Assembly: GCF_003465825.1 (NCBI RefSeq) | Contig: NZ_QSBV01000012.1 | Coordinates: 22,618-86,617 of the forward strand | Direction of reading: 5' to 3' | DNA: 64,000 bases | DNA from: Collinsella sp. AF02-46-1 | Lineage (GTDB): Bacteria; Actinomycetota; Coriobacteriia; Coriobacteriales; Coriobacteriaceae | Shown here: piece after piece, positions 44,255 to 52,577 of the stretch | How the letters are laid out: each line of letters starts with the position of its first letter | How positions within the stretch are numbered: the stretch's first letter is position 1 | Made by a program: the position numbers and the translations under genes | The notes under the pieces: model-generated | What the model was told of the DNA's origin: nothing | What the model saw: the letters and a program-made list of their open reading frames with translations, nothing else | Databases searched by the model: none

Positions 44255-45572
44255 TGAACGTGCTCCAAACGTGATGCAGGCCGGCGATGAACTTGTCGAT
44301 GTCGGCCTTGTCGTTGTAGAAGGCCACGCTGGCGCGGCAGCAGGCAAGGTTCTCGACGCCCAGCCAGGTGAGCAGCGGCTGCGCGCAGTGGTGACCGGCG
44401 CGGATGCAGACGCCGTCCATGTCCATGATGCTCGCGACATCGTGCGGGTGGATGCCCTTGACATTAAAGCTCACGACACCGTGGTGGTTATCCCAATAGA
44501 TTGAGCCGATGATCTGGACAAAGTCGAGCTGCATGAGCTCGCCCATCAGGTAGTGGACGAGTGCCTGCTCGCGTGCCTGGATGTTTTCGTAGCCCACCGT
44601 GTTGACGAGGTAGTCGAGGGCGGCGCCTGTGGCGAAGATGCCGGCGGCGTCCTGCGTGCCGGCCTCGAACTTCTCGGGGACGGGAGCCCAGACGGCGTCC
44701 TGCTCAGTAACCGAGTCGATCATCTCACCGCCGGTAAGCATGGGCGGCATGGCGTTGAGCAGGTCCATCTTGCCCCACAGCACGCCGATGCCCATGGGGC
44801 CCATGGCCTTGTGCGCACTAAAGGCAAAGAAGTCGGCGCCCAGGTCGGCCACATCGACCGGCATGTGCGGCAGCGACTGCGCGCCGTCGACGACCAGGTA
44901 GCCGCCGTACTTGTGCACGAGTTTGCCGAGGTTCTTGACCGGGTTCTCGACGCCCAGCACGTTGGAGACCTGTCCCACGGCTAGGATCTTGGTCTTGGGA
45001 CCCACCTTGGCAAGAACCTCCTCGGTGGTGAGCTGGCCGGTCTTGGTGGGGTAGAGGTAGACGAGCTTGGCGCCGGTCTCGCGGCAGACCTGCTGCCACG
45101 GAATCAGGTTGGAGTGGTGCTCCATAATGGTGATGAGGACCTCGTCGCCCGGTTCGAGCACTGTGGGCGCAAAGCTCTTAGCGACCAGGTTGAGCGACTC
45201 GCTCGTGTTGCGGGTGAAGACGACCTCGTTGGCCTGTGAGGCGCCGATGAGGTCAGCGATCTGCTGGCGGACCTTCGCGATGGCGTCGGTGGCCTCGACG
45301 GACAGCGAGTACAGGCCGCGCAGGGGGTTGGCGTTCATGCGCTGGTAGAAGTCGCGTTCGGCGTCGAGCACACAGGCAGGGCGCTGCGCGGTGGCGGCGC
45401 TATCGAGGAAGGCGATCTCGGGGTGCTGCTGGAACAGCGGGAACTGGCCCTTGTAGGGGTTGGTCTCGATGTCCACGGTGGGCCAGCCGCGCGAAGCCTC
45501 GTCGCTGGCGTCGAGCTCCATGGGCTCGGGGGCAGTACAGGTATCGCATTTAACGTGCTCGGTGTCGATCAT
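44247..45572 (-). CDS. sufS: SufS cysteine desulfurase
   Basis: 441 residues. A PLP enzyme releasing sulfur from cysteine as a persulfide on its active cysteine, for Fe-S assembly. PLP lysine Lys255 in FSAHKAMGP; catalytic Cys396 in RAGHHCAQPL, the group II pattern. An N-terminal extension of about 40 residues contains KCDTC (Cys9 and Cys12), which is not part of the usual enzyme. It overlaps sufD by four bases (ATGA) and sufU by eight, so the three are coupled. Confidence 0.94.
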   Translation of the reverse strand: MIDTEHVKCDTCTAPEPMELDASDEASRGWPTVDIETNPYKGQFPLFQQHPEIAFLDSAATAQRPACVLDAERDFYQRMNANPLRGLYSLSVEATDAIAKVRQQIADLIGASQANEVVFTRNTSESLNLVAKSFAPTVLEPGDEVLITIMEHHSNLIPWQQVCRETGAKLVYLYPTKTGQLTTEEVLAKVGPKTKILAVGQVSNVLGVENPVKNLGKLVHKYGGYLVVDGAQSLPHMPVDVADLGADFFAFSAHKAMGPMGIGVLWGKMDLLNAMPPMLTGGEMIDSVTEQDAVWAPVPEKFEAGTQDAAGIFATGAALDYLVNTVGYENIQAREQALVHYLMGELMQLDFVQIIGSIYWDNHHGVVSFNVKGIHPHDVASIMDMDGVCIRAGHHCAQPLLTWLGVENLACCRASVAFYNDKADIDKFIAGLHHVWSTFNG

Positions 45573-46840
45573 GCGAGCTCCTCTTCAAAGTTGTCGATCA
45601 GGTTGTTGCCTAGGCGGACGACGGCGGCGCGGGTGCGCTCGTCGGTGGCGGAAAGCGCGGCGTCCTCCAGCTTGGCGCGGATGAACAGGTCCTCGGCGGC
45701 GTTTTGGTCAAGGCCACGGCAGGCGAGGTAGAACAGCTGCTCGTCGCGGACGTGACCGATGGTGGCGCCGTGGTTGCCGGCGACGTCGTCCTCGTCACAG
45801 AGAATGACGGGAACGGTCTTGTTGTCGACGCCCTTGTTGGCCAAAAGCACCGTCTCGCGTTCGGTGCCGGTTGCACCCTTGCAGCCGTGCACGAGGTCGA
45901 TGGTGCCACGGTAGACCTTCTTGGACGTGCCGGTCAGCACGCCGTTGGCGTCGATCTCGCACTCGGTCTTGCGACCGCGGTGGCGCAGCTCGTAGTTAAA
46001 GTCGCGCACCTGCTCGCGGGCGCCCAGGTAATCGGTATCGATGGTCACCTTGGCGGTGTCGCCCAGCAGGTCGCCGGCAAGGCCGGTGGCGCTGGCGCCG
46101 GCACCCAGGACGGTGTGCTGCACGTTGACGCGCGCGCCCTCGTCCAGGAACAGGCCGGTGTCGTCGAGTGCGATCCAGCTGTCGTCGAGTGTCTGCGTGC
46201 AGGTCACGTTGACGGTGGCGTACTCGTGGGCGCACACGCGTAGCACGGAGCCCACGACACCCTCGCCGGTAACAGGAGAGTCTAGGGCAATATGCAGGTC
46301 GAGCGTTGCCTGCGGGCGAGCGACGACGTCGATGGCGGCGATGGCCGCGGCGGCATCGACACCGCTCACACGCACGGTAACCGTGGCGTGCTGGTATGCG
46401 GGCACATCGATGACGATGCGCTTGGTAGCGTGCTCGGCCAAGTAGGCGTAGGCAGCCTCGCCCATGCCGGTTTCGAAGGCTTCAGCAGGGGAGAGCTCCT
46501 CCTCGAGCTTGATGGCGCCGGCCTGGTAGACGGAGGTGGCGGGCACGTCGAGCTCGGTCTCGGGCGTGATGCGGGCGCGGTCGGCGGCATCACCGGGGGC
46601 GGAGGAGCGGCGCTCGGGGAAGCGCTCGGCCATGGCGTCCATGGCGGCGTCGAACGCGTCTGTCACGCCAATAAACTGCTCGCCCAAGCCTTCGACCTCA
46701 ACGGCCTCCGCGGGAGCGGCGGCAAGCTCGTCAGAGAGCTCGAGCTTGGTCTGATTCATCTTCAGCCAGCCCCAAGTGGCAGCCGGCATCGCGTTGACCT
46801 GCTCAAGGGTGGTAGCAGCGGTGTTGGTTTCCTGTTTCAT
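45569..46840 (-). CDS. sufD: SufD-like Fe-S assembly protein
   Basis: 423 residues. Pairs with SufB to form, with the ATPase SufC, the cluster-building complex. The SufB/SufD beta-helix core runs from about residue 130 to 360 (ARVNVQHTVLGAGA, YLGAREQVRDFNYELRHRG and GNHGATIGHVRDEQLFYLACRG). The first ~120 residues are variable. It starts one base inside the sufB stop (TAATG). Confidence 0.9.
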   Translation of the reverse strand: MKQETNTAATTLEQVNAMPAATWGWLKMNQTKLELSDELAAAPAEAVEVEGLGEQFIGVTDAFDAAMDAMAERFPERRSSAPGDAADRARITPETELDVPATSVYQAGAIKLEEELSPAEAFETGMGEAAYAYLAEHATKRIVIDVPAYQHATVTVRVSGVDAAAAIAAIDVVARPQATLDLHIALDSPVTGEGVVGSVLRVCAHEYATVNVTCTQTLDDSWIALDDTGLFLDEGARVNVQHTVLGAGASATGLAGDLLGDTAKVTIDTDYLGAREQVRDFNYELRHRGRKTECEIDANGVLTGTSKKVYRGTIDLVHGCKGATGTERETVLLANKGVDNKTVPVILCDEDDVAGNHGATIGHVRDEQLFYLACRGLDQNAAEDLFIRAKLEDAALSATDERTRAAVVRLGNNLIDNFEEELA

Positions 46841-48252
46841 TATCCGATCGCTCCTTCCATCTCGAGCTTGATCAGGTTGTTCATCTCGACGGCGTACTCC
46901 AGCGGCAGCTCCTTGGAGACCGGGTTGGCAAAGCCGTTGACGATCATGGTGCGGGCCTCTTCCTCCGAGATGCCGCGGCTCATCAGGTAGAACACCTTGT
47001 CGTCGCCGATGCGGCCGATGGTGGCCTCGTGGCCGATGTCGACGTTCTTGGCGCGGATGTCCATGGCGGGGATGGTGTCGGAGCGGCTCTGGTCGTCGAG
47101 CATGAGCGACTGGCAGCTCACGGTTGCCTTGGAACCCTCGGCCTTGGGCGTGGCCACGATGGAGCTGCGGAAGGTCTGAATGCCGCCGCTCTTGGAGATG
47201 CCCTTGGTCTCGACGGTTGCCGAGGTCTCGGGGGCGTTGAGCACGACCTTACAGCCGGTATCGAGGTTCTGCCCGGCGCCGGCAAAGGTGATGCCGGTAA
47301 AGCTCGACCGGGCGCGGCGGCCGTTGAGCACACTCATGGGGTAGAGGTAGCCCACGTGGCTGCCGAAGGAGCCACTGATCCACTCTATGTCGCCATCCTC
47401 GTCCACGCGCGCACGCTTGGTGTTGAGGTTGTACATGTTTTTGGACCAGTTCTCGATGGTCGAGTAGCGCAGGTGCGCACGCTTGCCCACAAAGAGCTCG
47501 ACGGCGCCGGCGTGGAGGTTGGCAACGTTGTACTTGGGCGCGGAGCAACCCTCGATGAAGTGCAGGTCGGCGTCGTCCTCGACGATGATGAGCGTGTGCT
47601 CAAACTGGCCGGCGCCCTTGGCGTTAAGGCGGAAGTAGCTCTGCAGCGGGAAGTCCAACTTGGTGCCCTTGGGCACGTAGACAAACGAGCCGCCCGACCA
47701 TACGGCGCCGTGCAGGGCCGCAAACTTGTGGTCGGTGGGCGGGATGAGCGTCATAAACTTCTCGTGGATGAGCGGCTCCCACTGCGGGTCGTGCAGGGCC
47801 TCCTCGATGCCGGAATAGACGATACCCATCTTGGACGCGGTGTCCTGCATGTTGTGGTAGACCAGCTCGGAGTCGTACTGCGCGCCGACGCCCGCCAGGT
47901 AGCTGCGCTCGGCCTCGGGGATGCCCAGGCGCTCAAAGGTGTTCTTGATGTCGTCGGGCACCGACTCCCAGTCGTGCTTTTGGTCGGTGTTGGGCTTGAC
48001 GTAGGTGACGATGTTGTCCATGTCCAGGCCCTCGATGGAGGGGCCCCACGTCGGGTCGGGAAAACGATTGAAGATCTCGAGGGACTTTAAGCGCAGATCG
48101 AGCATCCACTGTGGCTCGTCCTTCTTGGCGCTGATCTCGCGCACGATGTCGGGCGTGATGCCGGCGTCGAGGCGCTCGAATCCCTCCTCGCCGTAGGTGA
48201 AGTCGTAGAGGCTGCGGTCGATGTCCGCGACCTCGGTGCGGTTCTTGGTCAT
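46840..48252 (-). CDS. sufB: SufB Fe-S cluster scaffold
   Basis: 470 residues, full length. The main scaffold of the SUF system, with recognisable blocks: PDIVREISAKKDEPQWML near residue 33, SGGSFVYVPKGTKLDFPLQS near 190, EGCSAPKYNVANLHAG near 240, and GHEATIGRIGDDKVFYLMSRG near 420. The GCSAPKY cysteine is the position used for sulfur transfer in E. coli SufB (from memory). It lies 12 bp after sufC. Confidence 0.95.
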   Translation of the reverse strand: MTKNRTEVADIDRSLYDFTYGEEGFERLDAGITPDIVREISAKKDEPQWMLDLRLKSLEIFNRFPDPTWGPSIEGLDMDNIVTYVKPNTDQKHDWESVPDDIKNTFERLGIPEAERSYLAGVGAQYDSELVYHNMQDTASKMGIVYSGIEEALHDPQWEPLIHEKFMTLIPPTDHKFAALHGAVWSGGSFVYVPKGTKLDFPLQSYFRLNAKGAGQFEHTLIIVEDDADLHFIEGCSAPKYNVANLHAGAVELFVGKRAHLRYSTIENWSKNMYNLNTKRARVDEDGDIEWISGSFGSHVGYLYPMSVLNGRRARSSFTGITFAGAGQNLDTGCKVVLNAPETSATVETKGISKSGGIQTFRSSIVATPKAEGSKATVSCQSLMLDDQSRSDTIPAMDIRAKNVDIGHEATIGRIGDDKVFYLMSRGISEEEARTMIVNGFANPVSKELPLEYAVEMNNLIKLEMEGAIG

Positions 48253-48264
48253 TGCGTCGCCCCT

Positions 48265-49065
48265 TTACGCCTGCTGCTCGGCAGCGGCGGCCTCGGCCTG
48301 GGCGCGCTGCTCGGCGGCCTCGCGCTCGAAGGTCTCAAAGCCGTTCTTGTCGATCCAGGGGATCAGCGAGGCGTCGTCCTCGCGCACGATATGACCCTTG
48401 ACCATAACGTGGACGCGGTCGACATCCAAGTGCTCCAGGATGCGCGTGTTGTGCGTGATGATGAGCATGGAGCCGTCGCAGCTCTTGCGGTAGGCGTCCA
48501 TGCCGTGGCTGACGGTGGAAAGCGCGTCGACGTCTAGGCCTGAGTCGGTCTCGTCCAGAATGGCGAGCTTGGGCTGCAGCAGCAGAAGCTGGAGCATCTC
48601 GACCTTCTTCTTCTCGCCGCCCGAGAAGCCCACGCCCAGCTCGCGGTTGAGATAGGCGGTATCCATGTTGAGCTCGGCCGCGAGCTCCTTGACGCGGCGG
48701 CGGAACTCCTTGCCCTTCATCTCCAGACCGGGGCGGCCGGCGATGCTGGCGCGCAAAAAGCTCGACAGCGGCACGCCCGGGATCTCGACCGGGGCCTGAA
48801 AGCTCAGGAACAGGCCGGCACGCGAGCGCTTGTCGGTGGTGAGCTCGGTGATGTCCTGGCCGTCAAAGATGATGCGGCCGTCGTTGACGGTGTAGACGGG
48901 GTCGCCCATGACCAGGTGACCAAGGGTGGACTTACCCGCGCCGTTGGGTCCCATCAACACGTGGGTCTCGCCGGCGGCGACGTTAAGGTTGACGTTGTGG
49001 AGGATGGTCTTCTCGTCCACGGAGGCGGTTAGACCTTCGATGGAAAGCAGCGGATTTGCGCTCAT
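48265..49065 (-). CDS. sufC: SufC Fe-S assembly ATPase
   Basis: 266 residues from the ATG at 49065 after agagaggga. An ABC-type ATPase, soluble, that drives SufBCD. Walker A GPNGAGKST at residues 39-47, ABC signature FSGGEKKKVEM near 155 and Walker B LAILDETDSGLD near 175 (the LDE-x-DSGLD form is diagnostic of SufC). The C-terminus has an Ala/Gln-rich tail of about 15 residues. First gene of the operon. Confidence 0.95.
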   Translation of the reverse strand: MSANPLLSIEGLTASVDEKTILHNVNLNVAAGETHVLMGPNGAGKSTLGHLVMGDPVYTVNDGRIIFDGQDITELTTDKRSRAGLFLSFQAPVEIPGVPLSSFLRASIAGRPGLEMKGKEFRRRVKELAAELNMDTAYLNRELGVGFSGGEKKKVEMLQLLLLQPKLAILDETDSGLDVDALSTVSHGMDAYRKSCDGSMLIITHNTRILEHLDVDRVHVMVKGHIVREDDASLIPWIDKNGFETFEREAAEQRAQAEAAAAEQQA

Positions 49066-49129
49066 GCTGTCCCTCTCTGTATATGGTGTACTCATGGGTG
49101 TACGAAACCCTAGGAATCTTCTCGGAATA

Positions 49130-49157
49130 AAGTTACTATGGGTTCGGCGTTAGTCAA
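49130..49157 (-). promoter_or_regulatory. candidate suf operon promoter
   Basis: On the reverse strand, TTGACT, 16 bp, then TAACTT, about 65 bp before the sufC start. Not tested against alternatives. Confidence 0.45.
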
Positions 49158-49193
49158 GGGAAAACCCGACTAATCCACTCGACTTTTCTAGAT

Positions 49194-49270
49194 GTGGGAC
49201 AAAATAACCTGTTGTGTTTGTCCCACTTACTTAAGATTTGGGACAAACAAACCTGGTTATGTTGTCCAAG
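49194..49270. promoter_or_regulatory. two tandem operator-like palindromes between sufC and its regulator
   Basis: Two related sites 44 bp apart. Site 1 (49194-49226) is gtgggacaaa...tttgtcccac and site 2 (49238-49269) is ttgggacaa...ttgtccaa. Both have an AACCTG-like centre, with shared positions GGGACAAAnnAACCTG then TTGTCCnA. They lie directly before the Rrf2 gene and upstream of the suf promoter, which is where an autoregulating IscR/SufR-type repressor would bind. Binding is inferred. Confidence 0.65.
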
Positions 49271-49289
49271 ATGCGATGGGAGGGTAGGT

Positions 49290-49721
49290 ATGCTCATTTC
49301 TTCTAAGGGCCGCTATGCCCTCCGACTGATGATCTATATCGCAGCGCTGGGCGACGCCGAGGGCAAGATCGCTCTGCGCGAGGTCGCCGACCGCGAGCGT
49401 ATCTCGCAAAAGTATCTGGAGCAGCTGGTTCGTCCGCTCATGAAGGCGGGCCTACTTAAGAGCGTGCGCGGCAAGGGCGGCGGCTACATGATGGCCAAGG
49501 ACCCGGCCGAGGTGCGTGCCGGCGACATCCTGCGCGCCGTCGAAGGCAGCACGGCTCCGGTGGCGTGCGATGGCATCGACAACAGCTGCGCCCGCAGCGA
49601 TCTTTGCTCGACCGTCAAATTCTGGCGCGGTCTGGACGACGTGATCGAAAAGTACGTCGACGGCGTGACGTTGGCCGACCTTGCTGCCGTCCCCGAGATC
49701 AACTTCGACATTAAGCTGTAG
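49290..49721 (+). CDS. Rrf2 family regulator, IscR/SufR-like
   Basis: 143 residues from the ATG at 49290 after gggagggtagg. A winged helix at residues 1-70 (SSKGRYALRLM at the start, ISQKYLEQLVRPL as the recognition helix, SVRGKGGGYMMAK as the wing). Three cysteines, Cys93, Cys100 and Cys106, give a C-x6-C-x5-C pattern close to the Fe-S ligand set of IscR (C-x5-C-x5-C). A divergent neighbour of sufC, so it most likely senses Fe-S supply and represses suf. The mntA gene starts 8 bp after its stop. Confidence 0.88.
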   Translation: MLISSKGRYALRLMIYIAALGDAEGKIALREVADRERISQKYLEQLVRPLMKAGLLKSVRGKGGGYMMAKDPAEVRAGDILRAVEGSTAPVACDGIDNSCARSDLCSTVKFWRGLDDVIEKYVDGVTLADLAAVPEINFDIKL

Positions 49722-49729
49722 GGCTGCAG

Positions 49730-50017
49730 ATGGTATCTCTCGACAAGGTGTACAAGCAAATTGAGATTTTTGCTCGGGAATGTGACGCCGAGAGGGTTGT
49801 GCTGTTTGGTTCTCGTGCCCGCGGTGACAACTTGCCTAAGAGCGATATTGATATTGCTGTAGCAGGTTGCCGGGATTTCGACCGTTTCTCATATCTGATA
49901 GAGGAGCGTCTTGATACTCTTTTAGATATAGACGTCGTCAATCTGGATGAGTCCTTATCGCAGCAATTGCTCGATGAAATTGCCAGGGATGGTGTGATTC
50001 TGTATGAAAAAATATGA
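49730..50017 (+). CDS. mntA: MntA-type nucleotidyltransferase antitoxin
   Basis: 95 residues. The minimal nucleotidyltransferase motif GS-x10-D-x-D is exact: Gly27-Ser28, then Asp39 and Asp41 (GSRARGDNLPKSDID). In characterised type VII toxin-antitoxin pairs, MntA adds AMP to a tyrosine of the HEPN toxin and silences it. The gene overlaps the next one by 14 bases. Base composition is visibly lower in GC than the suf genes, suggesting transfer. No promoter of its own is obvious, as it follows the Rrf2 gene by 8 bp. Confidence 0.85.
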   Translation: MVSLDKVYKQIEIFARECDAERVVLFGSRARGDNLPKSDIDIAVAGCRDFDRFSYLIEERLDTLLDIDVVNLDESLSQQLLDEIARDGVILYEKI

Positions 50018-50423
50018 GAACTTTGCCAGCGCCTTGGCGAATCTTGAGGATGCACCCAATCAGGATCTTAGCAATGATTTTGTTCAGAGTGGATTGATTA
50101 ATAAGTTCAACCTTCAGTTTGAACTGAGCTGGAAGCTCCTTAAACGTCTGCTCGAGTATGAGGGCGCCACGCTTGCTGCATCGGGGTCTCCTCGTGCCAT
50201 CTTGAAGGAAGCCTACCGATTCTACGACTTTATTGATGAGGCGGCATGGCTAGATATGCTCAGAGACCGCAATACGAACGTCCATATCTATGACAACAAG
50301 CTCGCTCAAGATTTGATTCAGCGTATCTTAAACGTCTATATCCCCGCTTTCTGTCGGTTGAGAGACGGGCTGATGGGACGCTACGGCGATCTTCTTCTGG
50401 TGCCCGACGACCAGTTTGTTTAA
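50004..50423 (+). CDS. hepT: HepT-type HEPN ribonuclease toxin (HI0074 family)
   Basis: 139 residues, mostly helical. The HEPN active-site motif R-x4-H-x-Y is intact: Arg89, His94 and Tyr96 in RDRNTNVHIYD, the tyrosine being the residue modified by MntA in studied pairs. The family was first known as nucleotidyltransferase substrate-binding proteins (HI0074). It overlaps mntA, so the two are translationally coupled. RNA cleavage is inferred from the motif. Confidence 0.83.
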   Translation: MKKYENFASALANLEDAPNQDLSNDFVQSGLINKFNLQFELSWKLLKRLLEYEGATLAASGSPRAILKEAYRFYDFIDEAAWLDMLRDRNTNVHIYDNKLAQDLIQRILNVYIPAFCRLRDGLMGRYGDLLLVPDDQFV

Positions 50424-50560
50424 TTCCTTTAGATTTCGCGGATTTCGCGGAGGGTTGTTGCCGTTTACCGAGGGGTTGTTGTGCAACAACGGGTGAGCTG
50501 CAATACTTAATTCTATCTTTGCAAACCGCACTTTAACTACACCAATGCAGGGAGGATCTT

Positions 50561-52375
50561 ATGCAGCCCAAGCATTCTGCTATTGTCGCGGGCCTGACGC
50601 TGGCGCTTTCGTTTGGCGCCGTTACCGCACCCGCGCCCGCCGCCGCCGAGGAGCCCACGCCGGGCGTTGCCTCGGATGCCACCGATATCGACAAAGGTCT
50701 CTACACCCAGCAGTCCTTCTCGGGCGTGCTGAGGTCGGTCCAGGGCGTTTCGTTTGTCAACGTGACTCCCGAGATGAAGTACTTTACCAAGTACGAGAGC
50801 CATGGCAACTACAACCAGGGCTTTTCGTATGGCGACGGCTACAACGCGCTGGGTTATTACCAGTTCGACCGTCGTTGGTCGCTCATCCCGTTTATGAAGC
50901 AGGCCTACAACTACAACCCCGAAAAATACTGCATGCTCAAGGATGCGATTGATCGCGGCAGCGAGATTTCCAACACGAGCAATGCCATGTACGAGAACGG
51001 CCAGCTCACCGAGCTGGGCCATATCGCGCAGGATGCCTTCCAAGGTGCTTATAACACCGATCCTGTTGAGTTCTCAGCACTTCAAGATGCCTATGCGTAC
51101 AACTCGTACTATGCGGTGACCGAGGCGTGGCTTAAGAGCGCTCTTGGCATTGACATCTCCGGCCGCGCCGATTGCGTCAAGGGCATGGTGTGGAGCATCA
51201 CCAACATGTGCGGCACCGGTGGTTGCAGGGACTTCTTCCGTTGGGCAAACCTTTCTAACAGTATGACTGATCGCGAGTTTGTGACGGCGCTTTCCAACAG
51301 TGTGGTCAATAACGTGGCGACCAAGTATTCGAGCCAGCCCCAGTATCATGAGGGCTGGAAGAACCGCTACCGCAACGAGCTGAAGGACTGCTTGGTTTAT
51401 ATCGCCGAGGACGAGGCCGCTGCCGCTGCGACGCCCGTGCAGCCCGAGCCCACGCCGGCGCCCTCGCCGACGCCTGATTCGAATGACGACTCGAGCGACG
51501 ATGCCAACGATGACAGGATGGATTCGCCCTCGACCGATGCTGACGGTGATGGCTCTGCTGGTGGCACTACCAACAACGGCTCTACCTCGAACGGCTCCGT
51601 TTCGAACGGCTCTGCTGCGGGCGATTCGTCTTCAAGCTCTGCAGGCAATACGGACAGCGACGCTTCTGGTTCGACCGGCGCTGGCACCTCTAACTCATCC
51701 ACCGGCTCGAGCGATTCGTCCGTTGGCACCGGCTCTAACAACGGCTCCGGCTCTGACGCAACCCCTGGTTCCGATGCTTCCAAGGATGACTCGAATAAGG
51801 CGCCGGACGTTCCCGTTGCTTCGCCGGACAAGAAGCCTTCTTTCTCCGAGCAGCTTGGTTCTACGCTGGGCTCTTCGCTGATGGCTGGCGTCAATAACGG
51901 CTCGACCCAGAACAAGGGCAACTCTGATCAGGTTTCCACGGAAAAGATCGAAGCCGCAAAGGGCGACTCCAAGGACAAGGCTTCCGAGAAGACCGAATCC
52001 GATAAGGGTTCTAGCTCTGAGGAGAAGAGCGACAAGTCCGAACAGAAGAAGGACGAGGATAAGAAGTCTGAATCTGAGGAGAAGGACAAGAGCAAGGCCG
52101 AGGGCGAAAAGAAACAGTCCGAAGACGACGACAAGAGCGGTGCTGACAACCAGGTCCAAGAGCAAAATGACTCCAAAACGGTGACCACCACGACCACGAC
52201 GACTACAACTACCAAGTCCTCGGGCGGCAACATGCCCAAGACGGGCGATCTGATTGTGATGGCGAGCCTTGCCAGTGCAAGCTTGGCCACACTGGGCGCT
52301 ACGTCTATCGTAAGTGGTAAGCATAAGCTCGATCAGCAGAAGAAGGCTTCTGGGGAGGACGGCTTGGAGGAGTAA
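50561..52375 (+). CDS. secreted muramidase-like protein with cell-wall sorting-type tail
   Basis: 604 residues, ATG after gggaggatctt. A signal peptide (residues 1-29, ending APAAAEE) is followed by a ~260-residue globular domain. KYFTKYESHGNYNQGFSYGD near 75 and YNALGYYQFDRRW near 95 resemble lysozyme/transglycosylase cores, with Glu82 as candidate acid; four or more cysteines are present. From about residue 295 to 550 it is Ser/Asp/Gly/Thr-rich, then Lys/Glu-rich, low complexity, with a run of about ten Thr. The C-terminus has MPKTGD, a hydrophobic stretch and a charged tail, an LPxTG-like sorting signal. A sortase substrate is inferred. Confidence 0.75.
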   Translation: MQPKHSAIVAGLTLALSFGAVTAPAPAAAEEPTPGVASDATDIDKGLYTQQSFSGVLRSVQGVSFVNVTPEMKYFTKYESHGNYNQGFSYGDGYNALGYYQFDRRWSLIPFMKQAYNYNPEKYCMLKDAIDRGSEISNTSNAMYENGQLTELGHIAQDAFQGAYNTDPVEFSALQDAYAYNSYYAVTEAWLKSALGIDISGRADCVKGMVWSITNMCGTGGCRDFFRWANLSNSMTDREFVTALSNSVVNNVATKYSSQPQYHEGWKNRYRNELKDCLVYIAEDEAAAAATPVQPEPTPAPSPTPDSNDDSSDDANDDRMDSPSTDADGDGSAGGTTNNGSTSNGSVSNGSAAGDSSSSSAGNTDSDASGSTGAGTSNSSTGSSDSSVGTGSNNGSGSDATPGSDASKDDSNKAPDVPVASPDKKPSFSEQLGSTLGSSLMAGVNNGSTQNKGNSDQVSTEKIEAAKGDSKDKASEKTESDKGSSSEEKSDKSEQKKDEDKKSESEEKDKSKAEGEKKQSEDDDKSGADNQVQEQNDSKTVTTTTTTTTTTKSSGGNMPKTGDLIVMASLASASLATLGATSIVSGKHKLDQQKKASGEDGLEE

Positions 52376-52404
52376 TCTTCCAGATCGTTTTCTATAAGAG
52401 TTTG

Positions 52405-52445
52405 GGACGGGGTCCGGTGCGGCGGCATCGGCCCCCCTTTTTTTG
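52405..52445 (+). terminator. terminator of the secreted protein gene
   Basis: ggggtccggtgc pairs imperfectly with gcatcggcccc, followed by a run of eight Ts (cctttttttt). Confidence 0.75.
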
Positions 52446-52577
52446 TTGTGCAACGATTTGTTATGCCCCCTCGGGGGTCTGTTGCTACCGCTGCCCGAAA
52501 CGTTTGCATGTCGATATTGTTGCGCTCTACCCGCTCGCTACAATGGGCATCGTGCTGCGTTAGAAGGAGAGTTTACG

